From the NCBI RefSeq assembly GCF_001428075.1, contig NZ_LMSI01000020.1, positions 1 through 64,000 of the forward strand: a DNA stretch of 64,000 bases, in the 5' to 3' direction. This DNA comes from Arthrobacter sp. Soil764. Lineage in GTDB: Bacteria; Actinomycetota; Actinomycetes; Actinomycetales; Micrococcaceae. Shown here one piece after another: positions 8,473-17,800 of the stretch. How positions within the stretch are numbered: position 1 is the first letter of the stretch; the number at the start of each line of letters is the position of its first letter. The notes beneath the pieces were generated by a model. It worked only from the letters and a program-made list of their open reading frames with translations, was not told the DNA's origin and ran no database searches. The translations under genes and the position numbers were made by a program.

Positions 8473-8546
8473 GGCGGTGTAGCTCAGTTGGTTAGAGCGC
8501 ACGACTCATAATCGTGAGGTCGGGAGATCGAGCCTCCCCACCGCTA
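8473..8546 (+). tRNA. tRNA-Met (CAT), elongator type
   Basis: Acceptor GGCGGTG pairs with CACCGCT (one G-T), D arm GCTC/GAGC, anticodon stem CACGA/TCGTG with loop CTCATAA, T arm GGGAG/CTCCC with loop ATCGAGC. The acceptor starts with a G-T pair instead of the C-A mismatch of initiator tRNA. A CAT anticodon could also mean a lysidine-modified tRNA-Ile, but the body resembles elongator tRNA-Met. Confidence 0.92.
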
Positions 8547-8554
8547 CAGGCTAA

Positions 8555-8587
8555 GCCCCCGGGTTCCGCAAGGACCCGGGGGCTTTT
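8555..8587 (+). terminator. Terminator after tRNA-Met
   Basis: A strong GC stem (GCCCCCGGGTTCC / GGACCCGGGGGC, one bulged T), a GCAA loop and TTTT. Its 3' end is also the left end of the direct repeat at 8581-8617. Confidence 0.88.
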
Positions 8588-8617
8588 CTGTTTCCTGGAT
8601 CCGCAGTAGCTGGGCAG
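8581..8617 (+). repeat. 37-bp direct repeat, left copy
   Basis: Matches 9073-9109 at 33 of 37 positions without gaps (shared core GATCCGCAGTAGCT). The two copies bracket the SHOCT gene directly behind the tRNA genes. Confidence 0.7.
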
Positions 8618-8626
8618 GTGCCCGCG

Positions 8627-9016
8627 CTAAAGGTCCAGGATGCGGCGCTTGGCAGCGGAGAACTCCTCGGCGGAGAGTGCCCCGCTGGAATAGAGGTCGG
8701 CCAGGACAGCAAGATCAGACGCCACGGAGACGTTCGGGCTGACGTTTGCAGGACCATGCGGCAGCTTGAACCTTCGGAGCAGCCTCGAATGGTCCAACGT
8801 GAGGGTGACCAGAAGTGTTGCGCCGGGAAGGGCAATAACGATGCCCAGTATGAACGACAGTTGCCCGAACGTGGTTCCCACAACTGTGATGACAACGCCG
8901 CTGGCAACCAGGCACAGTCCCGCCAGCTGCACCGCAGTCCGACCAAGGCGATGATCGCCGTCTCGATATTCCAACAGATAACCGCCGGCCGCCCCTGGAA
9001 CCGCACGCTCATTCAT
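8627..9016 (-). CDS. Small membrane protein with SHOCT domain
   Basis: 129 residues. After a short polar N-terminus come two adjacent hydrophobic helices (about residues 25-75). A charged linker follows, then a C-terminal SHOCT motif of about 30 residues (LAVLADLYSSGALSAEEFSA, ending in KRRILDL). SHOCT is a short oligomerisation module often found at protein ends; no specific role is known for this protein. The start chosen is ATG 9016; the frame stays open far upstream but lacks other supported starts. The gene sits alone between a tRNA terminator and yidC, inside a pair of direct repeats, which suggests it was inserted or duplicated here. Confidence 0.75.
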   Translation of the reverse strand: MNERAVPGAAGGYLLEYRDGDHRLGRTAVQLAGLCLVASGVVITVVGTTFGQLSFILGIVIALPGATLLVTLTLDHSRLLRRFKLPHGPANVSPNVSVASDLAVLADLYSSGALSAEEFSAAKRRILDL

Positions 9017-9072
9017 AGGTTTGAGGATAGCCCCGGGAATTCTTCTTGAACATGGGCGCTTCCCCACCGGAA

Positions 9073-9109
9073 GGCTTTCCTGTTTCCCCGATCCGCAGTA
9101 GCTTGGCAG
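9073..9109 (+). repeat. 37-bp direct repeat, right copy
   Basis: Partner of 8581-8617 (33 of 37 identical). It lies between the SHOCT gene and the yidC-like gene. Confidence 0.7.
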
Positions 9110-9130
9110 CAACGTGCGGATGGGGGATCG

Positions 9131-9928
9131 GTGGACTTTTTCACGGCGGTATTGGAGCCGTTCCGGTGGCTGGTGTCCGCCATCATGGTGTCTTTCCACG
9201 ACGGGCTCAGTGCCTTGGGTATGCCGACTGCGGGCGGATGGACCTGGACGCTGTCCATCATCGGGCTGGTGCTGGTCATCCGCGCGGCGCTGATTCCGGT
9301 GTTCCTGGCACAGGTGCGGGCCCAGCGCAGGATGCGGCTCCTGCAGCCGGACCTGAAGGACCTCCAGGACAGGTACAAGGGCAGGACGGACCAGGCGTCG
9401 CGGCAGGCCATGGCCCAGGAGCAGATGGCCCTCTACAAAAAACACGGCACCAATCCGTTCTCGGCCTGCCTGCCGCTGTTGATCCAGGCACCGTTCTTCC
9501 TGGCGCTCTTCCAGGTGCTGTCAGGAATTTCCAATGCATCGCGCCAGGGTGAAGGCATCGGGGTGATGGGCCACGACCAGGTGGTCCAGTTCGAGTCGTC
9601 CAGCATCTTCGGGGCGCCGCTGTCAGCTTCGCTGCTCCATGGCGGCGGCGAGCCCACCGCTGTGGCCGTGCTCGCCGTCGTCATGATCCTGGTGATGATT
9701 GCCAGCCAGTTCCTGACGCAGAAACTTGTTGCCTCGCGGACCATGGCCGGCCAGGACAGCGGGAGCCCGCTGATCCGCCAGCAGCAAATCCTTCTGTACG
9801 TCCTGCCCGTGGTCTTCGGCGTGGGCGGGATCTTCTTTCCCATCGGAGTCCTGGTCTACTGGACGGTCTCCAACCTCTGGACACTGGGACAGCAGTTTTT
9901 GGTCTCACGGGAGCCTATGAGGCCTTGA
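9131..9928 (+). CDS. YidC/Oxa1-family membrane protein insertase (short paralogue)
   Basis: 265 residues from a GTG start (GGGGGA three bases before). It has about five hydrophobic helices. The first cytoplasmic loop is long and basic (VRAQRRMRLLQPDLKDLQDRYKG), with the conserved conserved-region words KHGTNPFSACLPLLIQAPFF. The last helices include LLYVLPVVFGVGG and VYWTVSNLW. YidC inserts and folds membrane proteins in the cytoplasmic membrane, with or without SecYEG. The normal actinobacterial yidC lies near rpmH and oriC and is longer, so this is probably a second, specialised copy. It stands alone beside the tRNA genes. Confidence 0.9.
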   Translation: MDFFTAVLEPFRWLVSAIMVSFHDGLSALGMPTAGGWTWTLSIIGLVLVIRAALIPVFLAQVRAQRRMRLLQPDLKDLQDRYKGRTDQASRQAMAQEQMALYKKHGTNPFSACLPLLIQAPFFLALFQVLSGISNASRQGEGIGVMGHDQVVQFESSSIFGAPLSASLLHGGGEPTAVAVLAVVMILVMIASQFLTQKLVASRTMAGQDSGSPLIRQQQILLYVLPVVFGVGGIFFPIGVLVYWTVSNLWTLGQQFLVSREPMRP

Positions 9929-9938
9929 CATCAGACGG

Positions 9939-9944
9939 CAGAAT
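9939..9944 (+). promoter_or_regulatory. -10-like CAGAAT, leaderless start
   Basis: CAGAAT followed by GGGCCC and the ATG at 9951. It keeps the A2 and T6 positions of a -10 box. The same arrangement precedes the gene at 18675. Confidence 0.4.
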
Positions 9945-9950
9945 GGGCCC

Positions 9951-10505
9951 ATGGCCCAGCTGATCTACTCCGCAATCATGTCCCTCGACGGCTACACGGC
10001 AGACAGGGACGGTAACTTCACCTGGTCAGCGCCGGACGAGGAAGTCCACGCCTTCATCAACGACCTGGAGCGGGATGTGGGCACCTACCTGCTGGGCAGG
10101 CGGATGTACCAAGTGATGGAGGTGTGGGAAACCATGGGCACCGCCGAGGACCCGCCGGTCATCCAGGACTACGCGCGCATCTGGCAGGGGGCGGACAAGG
10201 TGGTGTACTCGACGTCGCTGGACAGCGCCGCTGCACCCCGGACCAGGCTGGAGCGGCAGTTCGTCCCGGCGGCGGTGCAGGACCTGAAGGCCGCCGCGGA
10301 CAGGAACATCAGCATCGGCGGCCCCACCCTCGCGGCCCACGCCCTCAAGGCAGGCCTCGTGGACGAGTGCCAGTTCTTCATCAACCCTGTGGCCGTGGGC
10401 GGCGGCCTGCGCTTCCTCCCGGAGGGGCTGGAGGCAAAGTTCCAACTGCTGGACGAGCGCCGGTTCGGAAACGGGGTGGTTTACCTCCGCTACGGAGCCC
10501 GCTGA
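9951..10505 (+). CDS. RibD/dihydrofolate reductase-like reductase
   Basis: 184 residues of the RibD C-terminal/DHFR-like family: LIYSAIMSLDGYTAD at the N-terminus, LLGRRMYQVMEVWE, then NISIGGPTLAAHALKAGLVDECQFFINPVAVGGG near the C-terminus, the usual nucleotide-binding and core strands. Members use NAD(P)H to reduce small molecules; the substrate is not predictable. It is not the housekeeping DHFR, which lies at 38745-39329. The 3' end overlaps the convergent narK-like gene by 16 bases. Confidence 0.88.
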   Translation: MAQLIYSAIMSLDGYTADRDGNFTWSAPDEEVHAFINDLERDVGTYLLGRRMYQVMEVWETMGTAEDPPVIQDYARIWQGADKVVYSTSLDSAAAPRTRLERQFVPAAVQDLKAAADRNISIGGPTLAAHALKAGLVDECQFFINPVAVGGGLRFLPEGLEAKFQLLDERRFGNGVVYLRYGAR

Positions 10506-11710
10506 ACCACAGGCGCGCCCGCCCTGGGCTGCACCGCGAAGAGGGTGAACAGCAGTGCCGCCAGGGCCGTGCCCACCAGCAGGAGGAGCCCGATTGAATA
10601 GCTGCGCGTTGCAGCGTCATACGTCGCGCCCATGACCAGCGGTGGAAAGTAGCCGCCCAGGCCGCCGGCGGCGCTCACGATGCCGCTGACGCTGCCCACC
10701 TTCCCTGCCGGCGACAGGACGCCGACCCAGGCGAAGACGCCGCCGGTCCCAAGGCCCAGTGCGGCCGCCATGGCAACGAACGTGGCACCGGCGGGCACTT
10801 CGCCGTCGGGCCGCATGTTCACCACCCAGCTCAGGACCGCGACGGCGGCAAGGGCTGCGATCACCACCGGCTTGGGGCCGAGCTTGTCGGCAAGGACCCC
10901 GCCCACCGGACGGGCAAGGACAGCGGCCAGGGCAAAACCGGCGGTCCGGGCGCCCGCGCCGGCGGGATCGAAACTGTAGACGTCCCGCAGATAGGTGGGA
11001 AGGTAGGTGGCAAAGGACACGAAACCGCCGAAGACCACGGCGTAGAGGAAGCACATCTTCCAGGTGACGGCCATCCTGGCGGCGTCAAGGAGTTTGGGCA
11101 GCACCGGGGCGTGGTTGGGTGCCCAGTCGGGGGATTCCTTCATGAGGAACCAGACCAGCACCGCCATCACGGCCAGGACAGCGGCGATCAGAAGGTGCGT
11201 GGGAAAGTATCCGATCCCGGCGACGAGCCGGGGATTCAGGAAGGCCGCAAGGGCCGTTCCGCCCATTCCCGCACCGAAGACGCCGGTGGCGAAGCCGCGG
11301 CGGGCCGGTTCATACCAGGCGCTGACGAAAGGGATCCCGACGGCGAACACGGTGCCCGCCACACCAAGCAGCAGCCCGGCCCCCAGCACCAGCGCGAAGG
11401 AGCTCAGGAGCCCGCCGACCGACACCAGGAGCAGGGGAGGGATGGCGGCCAGCAGCACCAGGGTGAACATTGCCCGGCCGCCGTACTTGTCGGTCAGGGT
11501 GCCCACCACGATCCTGCCCAGTGAACCGACAAACACAGGCATGGCCACCAGGATCCCGGTAGTGGCCGGCGTCAGTTCGAGGTTTTTGGTGTAGAACGCG
11601 CCCAGCGTGGCTACGGAGTTCCATGCCCAGAAACCTGCCACGGATGCCGCCGTCGCAAGCGCCAGGTTCAGCGCCCTGCCGGTGCCTCGCGTTGATGTTG
11701 TTCCGGCCAC
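10490..11710 (-). CDS. narK: NarK-type nitrate/nitrite MFS transporter
   Basis: 406 residues with about 12 membrane helices. Family signs are the opening helix FWAWNSVATLGAFY, the MFS loop motif GRIVVGTLTDKYGGR (about residues 64-78), and the paired glycine-rich nitrate signatures GAGMGGTALAAFLNPR and SAAGGLGGYFPPL. Members exchange nitrite for nitrate or import nitrate across the cytoplasmic membrane. It is the last gene of the nar operon, 39 bases after narI, so nitrate uptake and nitrite removal are coupled with reduction. Confidence 0.92.
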   Translation of the reverse strand: MAGTTSTRGTGRALNLALATAASVAGFWAWNSVATLGAFYTKNLELTPATTGILVAMPVFVGSLGRIVVGTLTDKYGGRAMFTLVLLAAIPPLLLVSVGGLLSSFALVLGAGLLLGVAGTVFAVGIPFVSAWYEPARRGFATGVFGAGMGGTALAAFLNPRLVAGIGYFPTHLLIAAVLAVMAVLVWFLMKESPDWAPNHAPVLPKLLDAARMAVTWKMCFLYAVVFGGFVSFATYLPTYLRDVYSFDPAGAGARTAGFALAAVLARPVGGVLADKLGPKPVVIAALAAVAVLSWVVNMRPDGEVPAGATFVAMAAALGLGTGGVFAWVGVLSPAGKVGSVSGIVSAAGGLGGYFPPLVMGATYDAATRSYSIGLLLLVGTALAALLFTLFAVQPRAGAPVVQRAP

Positions 11711-11749
11711 TGCCCGCTCCTCACTGCATCATCAAAAGCAAGCCGCCGG

Positions 11750-12547
11750 TCAGCGGTTGCGGGTGTCCCTGTCCGGGGTGCCCACGGCGGACCAGCCCCG
11801 GCCCTTCGTTTCCCTGTCCCGCGAGCGGTACACGATGTACGGGCGGAAGAGGTAGTGCAGGGGCGCGGTGAAGGCGTGCACCAGCCGGGTGAACGGCCAG
11901 ATGACGAACAGCGCCATTCCCACCAGGGTGTGCAGGTGGAAGGAGAACGGCGCAGCGGCCATCGCCGCGATGTCCGGCTGGAAGATGAACAGCGACCGGA
12001 ACCACGGCGCCACGGTTTCGCGGTAGTTGTGCCCGTGTTCGCCCTCGAAGATGCTGGCCAGCGTGGTCCACAAACCGAAGACGATGGCAGCGGTCAGCAC
12101 CACGTACATCGTCTTGTCGTTCTTGGTGGTGGCCATGAAAACCGGCCCGGTGGTGCGGCGCCGGTATATCAGCAGGGCAATGCCGCCCAGCGTTGCCACC
12201 CCGGCAATGCCGCCCACCAGCAGGGCGTTGAAGTGGTAGAACTCCTGGCTCATCCCCACCGCCTGGGTCCACGCCATCGGAATCACCAGGCCGAAGAAGT
12301 GCCCGGCGATGACGGCCAGCAGCCCGAAGTGGAACAGCGGGGAGGCGATCCGCAGGAGTCTGGACTCGTAGAGCTGGGAGGACCTGGTGGTCCAGCCGAA
12401 CTGGTCGTATTTGTACCGCCAGATGAGCCCGCCCACCAGCACCACCGCCATGACATAGGGCAGGACGCCCCACAGGACGGTGTCCCAGGAGTTAAGGACG
12501 ACGGCGGCTCCCGGCTCGGTTGCGAGCGCTGCGTTGAGTGCCGGCAT
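11750..12547 (-). CDS. narI: Respiratory nitrate reductase gamma subunit
   Basis: 265-residue integral membrane cytochrome b with five predicted helices (VLWGVLPYVMAVVLVGGLIW is the first). Histidines in FHFGLLAVIAGHFFGLVIP and in the later LHTLVGMALFVIWPFTRLVH helix fit the two haem b sites. NarI takes electrons from menaquinol and passes them through the NarH clusters to NarG. Two bases separate it from narJ. Length matches the family (about 230-270). Confidence 0.95.
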   Translation of the reverse strand: MPALNAALATEPGAAVVLNSWDTVLWGVLPYVMAVVLVGGLIWRYKYDQFGWTTRSSQLYESRLLRIASPLFHFGLLAVIAGHFFGLVIPMAWTQAVGMSQEFYHFNALLVGGIAGVATLGGIALLIYRRRTTGPVFMATTKNDKTMYVVLTAAIVFGLWTTLASIFEGEHGHNYRETVAPWFRSLFIFQPDIAAMAAAPFSFHLHTLVGMALFVIWPFTRLVHAFTAPLHYLFRPYIVYRSRDRETKGRGWSAVGTPDRDTRNR

Positions 12548-12549
12548 GG

Positions 12550-13170
12550 TTACGACCCCCTGACCGGCAGCAGCCGCGGGTCGTAGGGATCCAGTCCCAC
12601 GCGTTCGGAGGGTGGGCCGTATCCGGCCATTCGCATCACTTCCTGCTCGTCCTGGGGTGACTTACCGGGCAGGGTGGCGCAGATGGCAGCCAGGATGGCA
12701 GCGTGCGGCAGGTTGTCCCGCAGCAGCCCGAGCCGGAGCATTTCAAGGCTGGCCCGGTAGCGCTGCAGCAATGTCCGTCCGGCCCCGGAATCCACCCGGG
12801 CGGCGAATTCCAGCACCATGGGCAGGTAGTCGGGAAGCTCTCCGTCCAGGTCCACCAGGACGCCGCTGTTCCGGTAGGCCTCCTTGAACAGTCCCAAGAC
12901 TTCGCCGCGGCGCCGGGTGTCCCCGTCCGTCCAGTAGCTCAGGTGCAGGGCGTGCCGCCGGCCCAGGTCGAACTCGCGCACGTACTGGGCCTGCAGCTCC
13001 ATGGGCGGGCTGGTTTCCAGGAGGTCCAGCACCGGTGCGAATGCGGGCAGCGCACCGGGGAATTCGGCCAGCGCGGCCCGGACCAGGGGGACCCGCTGCA
13101 CCAGGTCCTCATCGGGGTAGGACAGGCACCATGCCGCGGCAAGGTAGACCACGTCATCGCGGCGGCTCAT
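12550..13170 (-). CDS. narJ: Nitrate reductase assembly chaperone
   Basis: 206 residues, soluble and helical, of the NarJ/TorD chaperone family (AAWCLSYPDEDL at the N-terminus, then YVREFDLGRRHALHLSYWTDGDTRRRG). It holds NarGH while the molybdenum cofactor is inserted and is not part of the final enzyme. Its ATG overlaps the narH stop codon (ATGA). Confidence 0.93.
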   Translation of the reverse strand: MSRRDDVVYLAAAWCLSYPDEDLVQRVPLVRAALAEFPGALPAFAPVLDLLETSPPMELQAQYVREFDLGRRHALHLSYWTDGDTRRRGEVLGLFKEAYRNSGVLVDLDGELPDYLPMVLEFAARVDSGAGRTLLQRYRASLEMLRLGLLRDNLPHAAILAAICATLPGKSPQDEQEVMRMAGYGPPSERVGLDPYDPRLLPVRGS

Positions 13171-14861
13171 GGCTGGTCCTCGGCAGCCGCGAGGGTATCC
13201 GGTTCGGGTCCCTTCTCAGGGAAGAGCCCGGGCGGCGCCCCGCGGCCGTCCCAGTTCAGCAGGTTCACCCGGCCCCTCAGGCTGGTGCCCGCCGCGATTT
13301 CGTCCGTGGTCTGCCGGTCCTTGAGGGCGTTGAACGTGTCCACGGCAACCGGGACGGGCCTGCCGCTCGCCTCACCGAAGGGGGAGGAATCCTGCATGCC
13401 CGGGCCGCCGTCGAAATCCAGCGAGCAGCCCATCTCCTCCAGGTCGTGGGCCTGCTCCACGTGTGCCTTGGGGATGACGTACCGTTCGTCGTACTTGGCG
13501 ATGGCCATCAGCCGGTACATCTCGTACATCGTCTGCCCGTCCATGCCCACGGCCTCGGGGATGGATTCGTCCGGATCGTTGCCCAGGCTGATCCCGCGCA
13601 TGAAGGAGCGCATGGCCGCGAGCTTCCGCAGCACCATGGTGACCCGGTCCGTGTCCCCAGCCGTGAACAGCTCGGCGAGGTATTCCACCGGGATGCGCAG
13701 CGCGTCGATGGCGCCGAACAGGTTGGCGTGGTCCTCGCCGTCGTGCCCCTGGTCCCGCAGCAGGTCCACCACCGGGGACAGCGGCGGCACGTACCAGACC
13801 ATCGGCATGGTCCGGTACTCCGGGTGCAGCGGCAGCGCCACCTTGTAGACCTTCGCGAGCGCATACACCGGCGAGCGCCGGGCGGCGTCGATCCAGTCCT
13901 CCGGGATGTCCTGCGCCCGGGCGGCGGCCTGGACGGCGGGATCGTTGGGGTCCAGCAGTACGTCCATCTGGGCATCGTAGAGTTCCTGCGGATCGGTGAC
14001 GGACGCCGCGGCGGTGACGGCATCGGCGTCGTACAGGAACAACCCGAGGTACCGCAGCCGGCCCACGCAGGTCTCGGAGCACACCGTGGGGATCCCCACC
14101 TCAACCCGCGGGTAGCAGAAGGTGCATTTTTCGGCCTTGCCGGTCTTGTGGTTGAAGTAGATCTTCTTGTAGGGGCAGCCGGTGACGCATTGCCGCCAGC
14201 CGCGGCACTTGTCCTGGTCCACCAGAACGATGCCGTCCTCCACCCGCTTGTAGATCGCGCCGGAGGGGCAGGACGCCATGCAGGACGGATTCAGGCAGTG
14301 CTCGCAGATCCGCGGCAGGTAGAACATGAACGTCTGCTCGTAGGCGAACTTGATCTTGTCCTCGGACTCCCGGCGGACCTTCTCCACCAGGGGGTCCAGG
14401 TGGCCGTTGTCGGCCGAGCCGCCCAGGTTGTCGTCCCAGTTGGCGGACCACGTGATCTTGGTGTCCTCCCCGGTGATCAGCGATTTGGGCCGGGCCACCG
14501 GGAAATCGTCGCCCAGGGGAGCGTCCACCAGGGTCTTGTAGTCGTACGTCCAGGGCTCGTAATAGTCCTTGAGCTCCGGCTGGACCGGGCTGGCGAAAAG
14601 CCCGAACATCTTCCGCACCCGGCCGCCGGCCTTGAGGACAAGCTTGCCGCGCTTGTTCAGGTCCCAGCCACCCCGCCACCGGTCCTGGTCCTCGTACCGG
14701 CGCGGATAGCCCTGCCCGGGCCGGGTCTCCACGTTGTTGAACCAGACGTACTCGGTGCCCGCCCGGTTGGTCCAGGCCTGCTTGCAGGTGACCGAACACG
14801 TGTGGCAGCCGATGCACTTGTCCAGGTTCATCACCATGCCCATTTGAGCCATGACTCGCAT
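13167..14861 (-). CDS. narH: Respiratory nitrate reductase beta subunit
   Basis: 564 residues. The iron-sulfur subunit has four cluster motifs: CIGCHTCSVTC (Cys16, 19, 22, 26), CEHCLNPSCMASCPSG, CRGWRQCVTGC (tryptophan replaces one cysteine, as in the 3Fe-4S site) and CTFCYPR with a later Cys. It moves electrons from NarI haem to NarG. The ATG shares its A with the narG stop (TGATG). The frame continues upstream inside narG, but the conserved N-terminus begins at MRVMAQMGMVMNLDKC. Confidence 0.96.
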   Translation of the reverse strand: MRVMAQMGMVMNLDKCIGCHTCSVTCKQAWTNRAGTEYVWFNNVETRPGQGYPRRYEDQDRWRGGWDLNKRGKLVLKAGGRVRKMFGLFASPVQPELKDYYEPWTYDYKTLVDAPLGDDFPVARPKSLITGEDTKITWSANWDDNLGGSADNGHLDPLVEKVRRESEDKIKFAYEQTFMFYLPRICEHCLNPSCMASCPSGAIYKRVEDGIVLVDQDKCRGWRQCVTGCPYKKIYFNHKTGKAEKCTFCYPRVEVGIPTVCSETCVGRLRYLGLFLYDADAVTAAASVTDPQELYDAQMDVLLDPNDPAVQAAARAQDIPEDWIDAARRSPVYALAKVYKVALPLHPEYRTMPMVWYVPPLSPVVDLLRDQGHDGEDHANLFGAIDALRIPVEYLAELFTAGDTDRVTMVLRKLAAMRSFMRGISLGNDPDESIPEAVGMDGQTMYEMYRLMAIAKYDERYVIPKAHVEQAHDLEEMGCSLDFDGGPGMQDSSPFGEASGRPVPVAVDTFNALKDRQTTDEIAAGTSLRGRVNLLNWDGRGAPPGLFPEKGPEPDTLAAAEDQP

Positions 14862-17800
14862 CAGTACTGCACCTCCTGTGAGCGGCGGCGGACCGTGGCC
14901 ACCATGTCGCGCTGGTTTCCGGTGGGGCCGAGGTAGTTGAACGCGTAGGCCAGCTGGGCGTAGCCGCCGATCAGGTGTGATGGTTTCACCAGGAGCCTGG
15001 TCACCGAGTTGTGGATGCCGCCGCGCCGGCCGGTTGCTTCGGACTTCGGCACGTCGATGGTGCGCTCCTGGGCGTGGTGGACGTACACCACGCCGGCCGG
15101 CATACGGTGGCTGACGATGGCCCGGGCCACCAGGACGCCGTTGATGTTCAGGCACTCCACCCAGTCGTTGTCCTTGACCTCGATGGAATCGGCATCCGCC
15201 GGACTCATCCACACCGTGGGGCCGCCGCGGGAGAGCGAGAGCATCAGCAGGTTGTCCTGGTATTCGGAATGGATGGACCACTTGGAGTGCGGCGTCAGAT
15301 ACCGGACCACCACCTCCAGTTCCCCGTTCCGGCCGAGTTTGGGTTCGCCGAACAGCCGGTGCATGTCCAGCGGCGGCCGGTAGATGGGAAGGCCTTCGCC
15401 GATGTCCGTGATCCAGTCGTGGTCCAGGAAGAAGTGCATCCGGCCGGTCAGGGTATGGAACGGTTTGAGCCGCTCGATGTTGATGGTGAACGGGGCATAA
15501 CGGCGTCCGCCGGTCTCCGAACCGGACCATTCCGGCGAGGTGATCACCGGGACCGGCGCTGCCTGCGTTTGGCTGAAGGTGATGAACTTTTCCTCCGAGC
15601 CCTCGGACAGGTCCGCCAGTTTCCGCCCTGTCCGGACTTCCAGGTCCTTGAAACCCTGCACGGACAGCTGGCCGTTGGTGGTGCCCGAGAAGGCCAAGAT
15701 GGCCTCCGCCATTTTCGCGTCGGTGTCCATCGCCGGGCGTCCGTCCGCGGCGCCGCCAAACATCACCCCGTTGGCGTGGCTGAGCCGGTTGAGCGCGCCG
15801 TCGAGTTTGTAGGTGACGTTCTTGACGGTGAAGCCGAGCCTGTCCGCAAGGGGCCCGACGGCGGCGAGCTTGTCCGCGATGGCCGCATAGTCCCGCTCCA
15901 CCACCGAGAAGACGGGCATGTTCTGTCCGGGAACGCCGGGGATGTCCGTCTCCCGCCAGTCCCTGACGATTCCGCCGGGCTGGGCCAACTGGCCAGGAGT
16001 GTCGTGCTGCAGCGGCACGCTCACCAGGTCCTTCCGGACGCCCAGATGGGTTTTGGCCAGCCGGGAGAACTCGCGGGCCAGCAGGTGGAAGGTGTCAAAG
16101 TCCGTCTTGGTTTCCCACGGCGGGTCGATCGCCGGGGTGAAAGCGTGCACGAACGGGTGCATGTCCGTGGAGGAGAGATCGTGCTTCTCGTACCAGGTGG
16201 CGGCGGGGAAGACGACGTCGGAGAGCAGCGTGGTGGACGTCATCCGGAAGTCGGCGGACACCAGGAGGTCTAGCTTTCCTTCCGGCGCTTTTTCGTGCCA
16301 CTTCACGTGAGTTGGTTTGAGGCCGTCGGCGTGGTCCTCACCCAGCACATTGTTGTGGGTGCCCAGCAGGTTCCGCAGGAAGTACTCGTTGCCCTTGGCT
16401 GAGGAGCCGAAGAGGTTGGAACGCCAAAGGACCAGGGTGCGCGGCCAGTTTTCCGGGGCGTCCACGTCCTCGATGGCCGGGTTCAGGGTCCGGTTCTTGA
16501 GGGCGTCCGCGATGTAGCTTGGGGTGTCCTTGACTGTTCCGGCGGCGACGGCGGCCTCCGCCTCGTCCGCGAGGTCCAGCGGGTTGCGGTCGAACTGAGG
16601 GTAGAACGGCATCCAGCCAAGCCGCGCTGACTGCGCGATGGCATCCGCGGTGTGCAGGCCGTCCATGGCTCCCGTGGACAGCGGGGACTTCAGCGCATCG
16701 GCGGAGTAGCCGTCCTGCCGCCACTGGTCCGTGTGCATGTACCAGTACCCGGTGCCGATCATGGTGCGCGGCGGCCGGGACCAGTCCAGCGCGTTGGCCA
16801 GGGACACCCAGCCGGTGACCGGCCGCGTCTTTTCCTGGCCCACGTAGTGCGCCCAGCCGCCTCCGTTCCGGCCCATGCAGCCGGTGAGCATCACCAGCGC
16901 CAGGATGGCCCGGTACGTGGTGTCACCATGGAACCACTGACAAATGCCCGCGCCCATGATGATCATGGAACGGCCCTTGGACTCTTCAGCGTTCCGCGCA
17001 AATTCGCGGGCCACCCGGATGCAGGCCTGGGCGGGAACGGAGGTGATCTCCTCCTGCCAGGCGGGTGTGTAGGGGGTGGCGGCGTCTTCGTAGCCTGCAG
17101 CCCAGTTCCCGGGCAACCCTTCGCGGCCCACGCCGTACTGGGCGAGCATCAGGTCGAACACCGTGGTGACCAGCTGGCCTTCCACCTCGATCACGGGCAC
17201 CCCGCGGCGGAGCACGCTGCCGGTGCCGTCCGCCTGCTCGAAGCATGGAAGCAGGATTTCGGCGCTCTCACCCGAGACCTCCCGCAGGGACAGCGCCGGT
17301 TCGATCCCTTCAAGGTCCAGGTTCCATTTGCCCTCCCCGCTGCCGGAGTAGCGGAAGCCCATGGACCCGTTCGGGACGGCCGGCAGGCCTGTCTTTTTGT
17401 CGAACAGGACGGTGCGGAATGCCGCGTCCTCAGCCCCGGACTCCGCCGGGATGTCACGTGCGGTGAGGAATTTCAACGGCGTGAGGGCGCCGTCGTCGCG
17501 CCTTTCCAGCCTGACCAGGAACGGCAGGTCCGTGTACTGCTTCACGTAGTCCGTGAAGAACGGGACCTGCCGGTCCACGAAGAACTCCCTGAGCATCACG
17601 TGGCCCATGGCCATGGCCAGCGCGGCATCGGTTCCGGCCTGCGCCGGAAGCCACTCGTCCGCGAACTTGGTGTTGTCCGCATAGTCGGGGCTGACGGTGA
17701 CCACTTTTGTGCCCCGGTACCGGACCTCGGCCATCCAGTGCGCGTCCGGGGTCCGGGTGACGGGGACGTTCGAACCCCACATCATGAGGTACCTCGCATC

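Noticed and set aside
8473..8546. tRNA-Ile2 (lysidine) or initiator tRNA-Met
   Set aside because: The first acceptor pair is G-T rather than the C-A mismatch of initiator tRNA, and the rest of the molecule follows elongator tRNA-Met.
8341..9109. Prophage or genomic island at the tRNA genes
   Set aside because: Direct repeats are present, but no integrase, recombinase or phage gene lies in the region and only one small gene is enclosed.
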